Shown here one piece after another: positions 1-6,678 of a stretch of 12,391 nucleotides of DNA. The notes beneath the pieces are model-generated. The model was not told the DNA's origin. It made no database searches and worked only from the letters and a program-made list of their open reading frames with translations. Both the position numbers and the translations under genes were made by a program. Within the stretch, counting starts at the first letter, position 1. The number at the start of each line of letters is the position of its first letter. This stretch comes from Candidatus Levyibacteriota bacterium (lineage in GTDB: Bacteria; Patescibacteriota; Microgenomatia; Levybacterales; UBA12049): NCBI GenBank assembly GCA_016182225.1, contig JACOXV010000044.1, positions 1 to 12,391 on the forward strand, written 5' to 3'.

Positions 1-900
1 ATATCTTCCTTCAAAATCCATTTCTCCAAAACCTGCGACTTTAATAGTTCCACCAGTGTCTTTATCTACTGGCTCTTTGCCATAGTAGGCTTTTAATATT
101 GTTTTATAATCCTGATTTGATTGTGCTCGTCCGCGAGCTCCGTACTGACTCATTCCTTTTCTGTGGGTATGGGCTCCAAAAGCAAAAATAGCAAAATATG
201 AAGAAGGGGCCTGTTCACGAAATCCTTTAATTGATGCATTATAATCATCAGCCAGTTCGCTATCTCCTATTGTTGCCGTAAAAGTTCCTGATCTGGCATT
301 TATAATTTCTTGCTGTCTTGCGGATAATTCAGCTATTTTTCCGGTTAATTCCTGTTGATATTTCTTTGCATCCGAAACTATTTTATCCAAGTTTATTTTA
401 ATTGTCGCGAGTTTATTTTGTTCTGTTTCCAAATCTCTTTTTTTGTTTTCAAGATCCAGGATAGATAAAGCTATGTTTGTAATTATTGCTTTGTCTTGAT
501 CAGCTGTTGCCTTTTGATATGCGAGAACCTGTGTAATAGTGGAAGCATCATTTGAGGAAAGGAAAATAAGGATAGGCGAATTATAGTAACTTTTTATGTA
601 GTAATTTCTTATGGTGGTATTTAGAATATTCTGTTGTTTGGCAAGTTTTGCATAACCTTCATCTATGCTCCTCTTTTTTAATGGAATTTCCTGTTCGATT
701 ATATTTACTCTTGCTTGGATATCTTTAAGTTGTGCCTCAAGAGGAGTGGTAGCAGCTTTAGATTGATTCAGAGCATTAGTTAGCTCATTTATTTCTTTAT
801 TTATATCATCCAACTCATCAGATAAGGCTTTTGGGAGATTTAGTCCTAGTATTACAAAGCTGAAAATAAATACCAGAAGGACAAGGAGCATTTTTTTCAT
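1..900 (-). CDS. Exported PcsB-type coiled-coil / SpoIID-LytB domain protein, 3' end outside window
   Basis: The first 300 residues are present; the gene runs off the left edge. Residues 1-27 form a signal peptide (KK, hydrophobic core, likely cleavage near ALS/DE). Residues about 28-110 and 125-205 are charged coiled coil. Between them, around 100-140, is a segment typical of PcsB/CwlO-type coiled-coil domains (IRNYYIKSYYNSPILIFLSS, then a Q-x-L-A-Y-Q-K stretch). Residues 235-275 carry the SpoIID hallmark GMSQYGA (249-255) followed by YKTILKAYYG. The family cleaves peptidoglycan glycan strands (SpoIID is a lytic transglycosylase acting on denuded glycan), so an extracytoplasmic wall-remodelling role is inferred. 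In classical SpoIID the MSQ(W/Y)GA block is C-terminal; here it comes first, followed by GTIKVAGFGEMDFEGRY, which resembles the classical domain start. The catalytic EMPxSW-type region should lie beyond the window. The neighbourhood is rich in wall genes. Confidence 0.85.
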   Translation of the reverse strand, partial: MKKMLLVLLVFIFSFVILGLNLPKALSDELDDINKEINELTNALNQSKAATTPLEAQLKDIQARVNIIEQEIPLKKRSIDEGYAKLAKQQNILNTTIRNYYIKSYYNSPILIFLSSNDASTITQVLAYQKATADQDKAIITNIALSILDLENKKRDLETEQNKLATIKINLDKIVSDAKKYQQELTGKIAELSARQQEIINARSGTFTATIGDSELADDYNASIKGFREQAPSSYFAIFAFGAHTHRKGMSQYGARGRAQSNQDYKTILKAYYGKEPVDKDTGGTIKVAGFGEMDFEGRY

Positions 901-938
901 GGTCAATCAATTATACATTATTTGCCAAATCCAAAACG
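901..938 (-). promoter_or_regulatory. Probable promoter of the SpoIID-type gene, near-leaderless
   Basis: On the minus strand a perfect TATAAT (plus positions 910-915, preceded by TG) lies 9 bases before the ATG at 900. The start of transcription would then fall within a few bases of the start codon, and there is no Shine-Dalgarno sequence. No good -35 hexamer is visible 16-18 bases upstream. The element overlaps the divergent plus-strand promoter. Confidence 0.55.
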
Positions 939-950
939 ATGTGATATAAA
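922..950 (+). promoter_or_regulatory. Promoter of the LytR_C / epimerase pair
   Basis: TTGCCA (922-927, 5 of 6 consensus), a 17-base spacer and TATAAA (945-950) with an extended -10 TG one base upstream (942-943). Expected transcription start is about 957. The short leader contains AGGAG (969-973), only one base from the ATG at 975, which is too close for a standard Shine-Dalgarno interaction. No ATG, GTG or TTG lies upstream in frame before the TGA at 942, so the ATG start is firm. Confidence 0.75.
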
Positions 951-974
951 TACGGCGGAAATGCTGGCAGGAGT

Positions 975-1496
975 ATGGAAGGATTAGGATATCAAGACGC
1001 TTCTTCAATAAAAAAGACCTCAAATCGTAAAAGAATTATTTTGCTTTTAGTTTTTGCTGTTTTGGTAATTATTTTTTTGATAAGTTTGGTTAGATTCTTT
1101 TCAAGTCCAAAACAAAATGAGGAAGTTATTCCAACACCTACCCCAAGCGAAAGTTCTTCAGCGGAGATTACAAAAGAACCTACTCCAACAAGTGCATCCG
1201 CTGATTCAGATCTCGGAAGAGGGAACCTTAGCTTAACTATTCAAAACGGAAGCGGAGAATCAGGCGTCGCCCAAAAAGTGTCGGATTTATTAGAAAAGAA
1301 AGGATATACTGTTTCGACTACAGGCAATGCAGATAATTTCGAATATCAAAACGTCACTATTCAAATAAAGAAATCAGAGGAAGAATTTCTTTCACTTCTT
1401 GAGGATGATCTTTCAGAAGAATATAAAATAGGCAGTACTTCTGCTGATTTATCTTCTTCATTTTCCACAGATGCATTGATTATAATAGGTAAATAA
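975..1496 (+). CDS. Membrane-anchored protein with C-terminal LytR_C domain
   Basis: 173 residues. Residues 1-19 are a short, basic cytoplasmic tail; 20-42 are a single membrane helix; 50-80 are a low-complexity Ser/Thr/Pro/Glu linker (PTPTPSES, EPTPTSAS). Residues 84-172 match the LytR_C pattern seen at the C-terminus of LytR-CpsA-Psr proteins: a beta strand then NGSG (91-94), a helix (GVAQKVSDLLEKKGY), a strand, and a final strand ending DALIIIGK. There is no LCP catalytic domain, so this is a stand-alone anchored LytR_C module facing outside. The domain's function is not established; wall association is inferred from family and neighbours. It is the first gene of a two-gene unit: its TAA overlaps the next ATG by one base. 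Confidence 0.85.
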   Translation: MEGLGYQDASSIKKTSNRKRIILLLVFAVLVIIFLISLVRFFSSPKQNEEVIPTPTPSESSSAEITKEPTPTSASADSDLGRGNLSLTIQNGSGESGVAQKVSDLLEKKGYTVSTTGNADNFEYQNVTIQIKKSEEEFLSLLEDDLSEEYKIGSTSADLSSSFSTDALIIIGK

Positions 1497-2104
1497 TGCA
1501 TCGGATTATTCCCACTATACTGGAAAGCGATTTTTCAGAAATCGAGAAAAAATTAAAAATATATCAGGATTTTACAGATACTGTACACATAGATTTTATA
1601 GACGGACTCTTTTTTGATACAAAAACCTTTCTTGATCCTACACCATTTATTAAATATTCAGATAAATTTTTTCTTGAAGCTCATTTTATGGTAGATAATC
1701 CCACTCAGTATCTAAAGCCTTTTGCGACAGCCGGTTTCAAAAGATTTTTGGGCCATATTGAAAAAATGCCTGACCAGGCAGAATTTGTTGCAGAAGGTCG
1801 AATTCTGGGGGAGGTGGGTCTGGCGATTGATGGGCCTACTTCTGTTGATGAAATAAAAGCTAATTTTGATGATTTGGACGTCTTACTTATTATGACTATT
1901 AAAGCAGGCGCATCTGGTCAAGAATTTATTCCGGAATATCTTGAAAAAAAATCTTTTGTTCTAATCGAGGTCGATGGAGGAATAAATACAGAAACTATTT
2001 TAGCTGCTAGAGATGCAGGAGCAAGTAGATTTTGTACGAACAAATTTATCTTTGATGGTGACCCGAAATCGCAATTCGAAAAACTTATTAGGGCCTTGGA
2101 GTAG
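1496..2104 (+). CDS. Ribulose-phosphate 3-epimerase family protein (divergent, shortened)
   Basis: 202 residues of TIM-barrel type. RPE interconverts ribulose-5-phosphate and xylulose-5-phosphate in the pentose phosphate pathway. The four metal/catalytic ligands are all recognisable: H31 and D33 in HIDFIDG, H63 in HFMVDNP, and D160 in IEVDGGIN. Other blocks have drifted. The usual NPGFGGQ loop reads KAGASGQ (136-142), the stretch before IEVDGGIN is about ten residues shorter than usual, and the phosphate-binding GSAIF near the C-terminus reads TNKFIF (181-186). Barrel and metal site are convincing; substrate specificity is not, and another phosphosugar or a non-canonical role is possible. Translation is probably coupled to the preceding gene. 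Its last 17 bases overlap the 3' end of the opposing PBP gene. Confidence 0.78.
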   Translation: MHRIIPTILESDFSEIEKKLKIYQDFTDTVHIDFIDGLFFDTKTFLDPTPFIKYSDKFFLEAHFMVDNPTQYLKPFATAGFKRFLGHIEKMPDQAEFVAEGRILGEVGLAIDGPTSVDEIKANFDDLDVLLIMTIKAGASGQEFIPEYLEKKSFVLIEVDGGINTETILAARDAGASRFCTNKFIFDGDPKSQFEKLIRALE

Positions 2105-4361
2105 GGGAGATTTCATTTCTGCTGATTGGCCTGCAGGGAGCAGAGCTTTCAGTACCGCGAACAAAATATTCATTTCTTCCTTGGCATGGTTTTTGAACAA
2201 TATTTTCAGGAGGCTGATATCCTTCATTTGGTTTGCCCGCAAGAAGATTGCTCATAATTTTATTCCAAATAGGAGCAGCGCCTGTTATGCCAGAAGCAAG
2301 AGTGGGATTCATGGGTGAATTGTCGTTGTTTCCAACCCAAACAGCCGTTAGATATGAAGGAGTAAAGCCTATTGTCCAGTTATCTCTTTTGTTATCTGTT
2401 GTTCCTGTTTTTACTGATACATTATGTCCCGGTATTACTAGAGGGGAATTAAGTCCAAATTCGATCGCCCGCGCTCTATTGTCAGATAGAATATTTGCAA
2501 TGATGAAGGCTATTTCTTTTGGAATTACCCTTCGCGCGGGAGTAGAGATTTTTTCCTCAAGAGTATTTCCTTTATAGTCAGTTATTTTGAGAACCGGGTT
2601 AAGATCTACTCTTTCACCTTGATTTGCCAGTGTTCCGAAAACTACTGCCATATCGGTCATTTTAACTTCTACTGCGCCCAAAGTAATTGCGAGTCCATAT
2701 TGATCTGGAGATCCCCACGATGTTATTCCCATTCTTTTAGCTAAATCCATCATTGTCGGAACCCCAATTTTATTAAGAGTTTTTACCGCTGACACATTTA
2801 TAGAATTTCCTAGTGATTCGCGAAGGCTTAAATTTCCATGAAATCTGCCGTCGTAATTAACAGGAATATAAGGAGGAGCACCAGGAGAATCAAATCTCAC
2901 AGGAGTATCGGCTATTACTGTTGCCGCTGTAAAACCATTCATTAGAGCAGCGGTATATGTAACTGCTTTAATCGTTGATCCAGGTTGTCTTAAGGCAGTA
3001 GTTACATTGAAGTTTCCGCTTGTATCATTAAAGTAGTCTTTTCCTCCGACCATTGCCAAAACATCACCATTTTTCGGATTAGTGATTAGCGCTGCGCCGT
3101 TAGTGAAATTAAGCCCAACTCCTGCCTCAACCTCCTCTTTTACCATTTTTTCTGCAGTGCGCTGTTTTTCAAGATCAAGGCTAGTTATAACATTTAATCC
3201 GCCTCGTTCCACCATATTTATTCCATATTTTTTAATCAGAAGATCTTTTACATACATCACAAAATGCGGAGCATGTAGTATATGCTGGGGAGGAAGAAAA
3301 GAAAGTTTTTCTCTGTCGGCTTTTTGCGCCTGGTCTTTTGTGATAAATCCAAGATCAATCATCCGTCTTAAGACTTCTCTTTGTCTTGTTTTCCAAAGAA
3401 GTGGACGCTCTCCATAGGGAGAGTAAATGGATGGAGATTGGGGAAGCCCTGCTAAGAAAGCTGATTCTGCAAGATCAAGATCTTTCGCATTTTTTCCAAA
3501 ATATGTCTGAGCTGCAGCTTCTATTCCCCAGGCGGTTCCACCATATGGAACTTGATTTAAATACATCTCAAGAATTTGATTTTTGGAATAAATTCGCTCA
3601 GCCCATACGGCCAAAATTATTTCTTTTACTTTTCTTTCTATAGTTCTTTCAGGAGACAAAAGCCTTGTTTTTATTAACTGTTGCGTAATTGTTGATCCTC
3701 CCTGAAGAGGTTCTCCGGAAAGATCTGCCATGGCAGATCTTAAAATGGCAAAAATATCAAAACCAGGAGTAGAATAAAAATTTTTATCCTCAATTGCTAT
3801 AGTCGCATTTTTTAGATTAATTGGAATTTCGGAAAGAGTAATTAATGTGCGATTCTGGTTTGCATAAATTTGATAAAGGAGCTTTCCGTTTCTATCGTAA
3901 ATTTTTGTGGTTTGTGCTACCTCCTGATATATAAGTTCCCTCGGGCTTGGTAAGGTTTGAAAAATAATTATAGAAATTAAAGGAAGAAATACCAAGAAAA
4001 AAGAAATTAATATTCCAGCCAACAGATATTTGAGTTTAAAAAAGAATGAAATATTTGGTTTTCTTCCTCGCTTTCTTTTTCTAAATATTGGAAGATTTAA
4101 TCTAAGCTTAGGAAAGGAGAGATTAAAAGCAATGCTCGGCCGAGGAATTGAAGTTTTTGGTCTTTTGGTTTTATAAATAATGACCTCTGATCTCTTTTTT
4201 AGAACTGTAGTCCTTTGCTTTAAATTTTGGAAAAAATAGACAAAAAAACCAAAGCTGCTTTTAATTATTTTTAAAAAAAAAGTGAGTACACGGATAACAG
4301 AGTCCCCAATGGTTATTAAAATTTTTATCAAGATAACCAAAAGTCCAGTGATAAAGACCAT
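2088..4361 (-). CDS. Class A penicillin-binding protein with long hydrophobic/basic N-terminal extension
   Basis: 757-residue bifunctional peptidoglycan synthase. Transglycosylase (GT51), about 150-320: catalytic E191 in EDKNFYSTPGFD, GGSTITQQ (221-228), second Glu E247 in RKVKE, and ILEMYLNQVPYGG. Transpeptidase, about 420-710: SxxK nucleophile S462 (GSTIK), SxN at S520-I-N522, and KTGT at 651-654. It polymerises lipid II and cross-links stem peptides outside the membrane. The main membrane helix is about 108-134. Before it lie a hydrophobic stretch (1-46) and a strongly basic linker (47-105), longer than the usual cytoplasmic tail. No in-frame ATG exists between codons 1 and 211, and a TATAAT lies upstream of codon 1, so the long form is favoured. 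The motif I His of EDxxFxxHxG is Thr here. The C-terminus ends in a short Cys/Pro-rich tail. It is paralogous to the adjacent upstream PBP gene. Confidence 0.96.
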   Translation of the reverse strand: MVFITGLLVILIKILITIGDSVIRVLTFFLKIIKSSFGFFVYFFQNLKQRTTVLKKRSEVIIYKTKRPKTSIPRPSIAFNLSFPKLRLNLPIFRKRKRGRKPNISFFFKLKYLLAGILISFFLVFLPLISIIIFQTLPSPRELIYQEVAQTTKIYDRNGKLLYQIYANQNRTLITLSEIPINLKNATIAIEDKNFYSTPGFDIFAILRSAMADLSGEPLQGGSTITQQLIKTRLLSPERTIERKVKEIILAVWAERIYSKNQILEMYLNQVPYGGTAWGIEAAAQTYFGKNAKDLDLAESAFLAGLPQSPSIYSPYGERPLLWKTRQREVLRRMIDLGFITKDQAQKADREKLSFLPPQHILHAPHFVMYVKDLLIKKYGINMVERGGLNVITSLDLEKQRTAEKMVKEEVEAGVGLNFTNGAALITNPKNGDVLAMVGGKDYFNDTSGNFNVTTALRQPGSTIKAVTYTAALMNGFTAATVIADTPVRFDSPGAPPYIPVNYDGRFHGNLSLRESLGNSINVSAVKTLNKIGVPTMMDLAKRMGITSWGSPDQYGLAITLGAVEVKMTDMAVVFGTLANQGERVDLNPVLKITDYKGNTLEEKISTPARRVIPKEIAFIIANILSDNRARAIEFGLNSPLVIPGHNVSVKTGTTDNKRDNWTIGFTPSYLTAVWVGNNDNSPMNPTLASGITGAAPIWNKIMSNLLAGKPNEGYQPPENIVQKPCQGRNEYFVRGTESSAPCRPISRNEISPTPRP

Positions 4362-4388
4362 ATTATTTGCAGACAGGAATTTGGCGCG

Positions 4389-4417
4389 ATTATACTAAAT
4401 ACACTGCTTCCTTAAAA
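4389..4417 (-). promoter_or_regulatory. Internal promoter between the two PBP genes
   Basis: The 68-base gap between the PBP genes contains, on the minus strand, a perfect TATAAT (plus positions 4389-4394) and a weak -35 TTTTAA (4412-4417) with a 17-base spacer. The leader would be about 20 bases, without a Shine-Dalgarno sequence. The second PBP can therefore be transcribed alone as well as by read-through. No terminator is visible in the gap. Confidence 0.5.
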
Positions 4418-4429
4418 GAGGCATAAATT

Positions 4430-6601
4430 TTACGGCGTTGGAGTGGGAGTCGTGGAGGGGGTTGGATGAGGACAAGAGACGCAATATTTATCTCCTACAC
4501 CATCCTCAATAACATACTCATCTCGAAGCTCTAAATTATCGGTTTGACCTGGTTTTGCCAGATCGTTTGTATTTTTATCGATCCAAACCTTCTGTTTGCC
4601 CGGATCCACTTTCTTTGGCTCTTTTCCCCTTAGGAAATACTCAAATTTTGTAGGACATCCACTTTCTCCGGGTAAAAGTCCTGAGGTAGCACAAACAATT
4701 TTTCCTATAACACTGCTCGGTTGATTAGGAAGCGAAGCTGGTTTTATTTCCACTAGTTTTGACATAATGTCATGCCAAATAGGAGCTGCTCCGGTGACCC
4801 CCGAAACAAGGCCGCTCATTGGAGTGCTATCGTTGTTTCCAACCCAAACCGCGACTAGAAAATCTTTTGTGTAGCCGATTGTCCAATTATCTTTGAGGTC
4901 ATTGGTAGTTCCTGTTTTTACAGATATTGGCTGAGATCCAATTCGAAGCTCGGATGATGCTCCAAAAGCTTGAAGCCGAGCATTATTATCAGAGAGAATA
5001 TGAGAAATTATAAACGCTACGCCTTCCGATATTACTTTTTTTCCAAAAATCGGAGAGGAGGGGGGAGAATTTTTTTCTATAACTTTATTTTTTTTGTCTT
5101 TTACCTCAAGTATCGGATTTAAATCTATTCTATATCCTCCATTTGCAAAAACTCCAAAAGCTGTGGCCATGTCAGTCATTGTTACCTCGCCTCCCCCTAA
5201 AGTCAATGAAAGGCCATATCTCTTTGGATCTTTAAAAGTATTTATTCCCATAGCGGATGCTGTTGCTATCATTGCATCGACTCCATTCATCTTAAGCATT
5301 TTAACTGCCGGAATATTAAAAGAATTTCCTAAAGCTTCTCTCATTTGTACTACTCCATGAAATTTCCCATCATAATTGTTGGGGCAATATGTTGGTCCCG
5401 GCGGAGCCGGAAAACATACTTTTTCATCTACAAAAACAGTAGTAGTACTAAACCCTTTTATTATTCCAGTCGCATAATTTATTGGTTTTATTGATGATCC
5501 AGGCTGTCTATTTGCAAGTGTTACGTTTACATTTCCATCTATCGTGGAATCGAAATAATCCTTACTGCCAATCATTGCGAGAACTTCTCCAGTTCCCGGG
5601 TTTGTTATTAATGCAGCACCGTTACTTACTCTAAGTCCCGCAAGTTTTGAAATTTCTGCGGATAAAGAGGCTTCCGCCATTTCTTGAATTGGAAGATCAA
5701 GCGTAGTTTTAACCTTTAGACCACCTTCTTCGACAAATTTCTCTCCGTATTTTTTTATTAACAAATCTCTTACATAGAAAACAAAATGAGGAGCCTTGAT
5801 GGTATTTGAAAAGTTTTGATATTTAAGTTTTTCTTTTACAGCCTCACCATATTGTTTTTTATTTATATATCCTTGCTCAAGCATCTGGGAAAGAATAGTT
5901 TCCTGCCTTTCTTTTGCTAATTCCGGATGAGATCCGAAAGGCGAATAAACGCTAGGTGCTTCCGGAAGCCCTGCGAGTAAAGCAGACTCAGCAATAGTTA
6001 AATCTTTTGCTTTTTTGCCAAAAAAAGTTTGAGATGCAGCCTCAATACCATATGCGGTTCCGCCGTATGGTATTTGATTTAAATACATTTCAAGAATCTG
6101 ATCTTTGGAATAAAGTATTTCGGTAGCAAAAGCCAGAATAACTTCTTTAATTTTTCTTTTTATTGTCTGTTCGGGAGTTAGAAGACTGTTTTTGACTAAC
6201 TGTTGAGTTAACGTGGAACCTCCCTGGATTTGTCCTTTTGTAGTTATTACAAATACGGAGCGCGCGATTCCTCGTATATCAATTGCTCCATGGTTGTAAA
6301 AATCTTTATCTTCACTTGATATCGTTGCATACTGAGCAGATTTAGGAATTTCGGAAAGAGGAATTGTTGTCCTGTTTTCATTGGCGTATATCGTATATAA
6401 AAGCTTATCGTTTCTATCAAATATTTGAGATGACTGGGGGGTGTTTCCTCCGCCCAAGTTTGCAGGAGACGGAAGATCTTTTAGGATAAGAAAATAACCC
6501 ACAAATCCTAATAAAAGGATAGATAAAACAGTAAGAACTGTTCGTTTGCGGGGGGCGTTTTTTTCCTTAGAGAACAGAAGTTTTTTTAACTTCCTGAGCA
6601 T
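4430..6601 (-). CDS. Class A penicillin-binding protein (bifunctional transglycosylase/transpeptidase)
   Basis: 723 residues. A basic N-terminus is followed by one membrane helix (21-40). GT51 domain: catalytic E97 in SSEDKDFYNHGAIDI, GGSTLTQQ (127-134), second Glu E153 in RKIKE, and ILEMYLNQIPYGG. The two Glu are 56 residues apart, as in the neighbouring paralogue and close to the family norm. Transpeptidase: S369 in PGSSIK, S427-F-N429, and K562-T-G in KTGTT. Motif I keeps His104, but the Gly of EDxxFxxHxG is Ala. Extra features are a C396/C406 loop, C637/C649, a C-terminal CVSC (707-710) and a Pro-Thr tail. It builds and cross-links peptidoglycan at the outer face of the membrane. The adjacent downstream PBP has the same domain order and long conserved stretches (for example YLNQxPYGGTAxGIEAA), so the two arose by duplication. 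Confidence 0.97.
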   Translation of the reverse strand: MLRKLKKLLFSKEKNAPRKRTVLTVLSILLLGFVGYFLILKDLPSPANLGGGNTPQSSQIFDRNDKLLYTIYANENRTTIPLSEIPKSAQYATISSEDKDFYNHGAIDIRGIARSVFVITTKGQIQGGSTLTQQLVKNSLLTPEQTIKRKIKEVILAFATEILYSKDQILEMYLNQIPYGGTAYGIEAASQTFFGKKAKDLTIAESALLAGLPEAPSVYSPFGSHPELAKERQETILSQMLEQGYINKKQYGEAVKEKLKYQNFSNTIKAPHFVFYVRDLLIKKYGEKFVEEGGLKVKTTLDLPIQEMAEASLSAEISKLAGLRVSNGAALITNPGTGEVLAMIGSKDYFDSTIDGNVNVTLANRQPGSSIKPINYATGIIKGFSTTTVFVDEKVCFPAPPGPTYCPNNYDGKFHGVVQMREALGNSFNIPAVKMLKMNGVDAMIATASAMGINTFKDPKRYGLSLTLGGGEVTMTDMATAFGVFANGGYRIDLNPILEVKDKKNKVIEKNSPPSSPIFGKKVISEGVAFIISHILSDNNARLQAFGASSELRIGSQPISVKTGTTNDLKDNWTIGYTKDFLVAVWVGNNDSTPMSGLVSGVTGAAPIWHDIMSKLVEIKPASLPNQPSSVIGKIVCATSGLLPGESGCPTKFEYFLRGKEPKKVDPGKQKVWIDKNTNDLAKPGQTDNLELRDEYVIEDGVGDKYCVSCPHPTPSTTPTPTP

Positions 6602-6608
6602 GTTTTAT

Positions 6609-6637
6609 ATTCTACATTAGACAAACTTATCTTACAA
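6609..6637 (-). promoter_or_regulatory. Promoter of the first PBP gene, leaderless configuration
   Basis: On the minus strand: TTGTAA (plus positions 6632-6637), a 17-base spacer, and TAGAAT (6609-6614, preceded by TG). Only 7 bases separate the -10 box from the ATG at 6601, so transcription should begin at or next to the start codon. The -35 hexamer almost coincides with that of the divergent plus-strand promoter. Confidence 0.68.
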
Positions 6638-6660
6638 TGTTTCCTAAAATCTACTATAAT
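6631..6660 (+). promoter_or_regulatory. Promoter of the CvpA-CAP / pgk pair
   Basis: CTTACA (6631-6636, 4 of 6), an 18-base spacer and a perfect TATAAT (6655-6660). Expected start is about 6667, 12 bases before the ATG at 6679. This position argues against the earlier in-frame ATG at 6637, which would lie inside the promoter. No Shine-Dalgarno sequence is seen. Confidence 0.6.
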
Positions 6661-6678
6661 AAGCTCCAATCAACTTCA

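Noticed and set aside
2233..2577. Plus-strand open frames inside the PBP genes (also 3082-3417, 3386-3643, 5094-5360)
   Set aside because: They lie fully antisense to strongly supported PBP coding sequence, and their translations show no family features.
4399..4420. Imperfect hairpin between the PBP genes as a terminator
   Set aside because: The stem has six pairs with a mismatch and no following T-run on the minus strand, so it does not look like an intrinsic terminator.
6637..6678. Upstream ATG of the CvpA-CAP gene at 6637
   Set aside because: It lies within the promoter (TATAAT at 6655-6660 is downstream of it). The ATG at 6679 is better placed.
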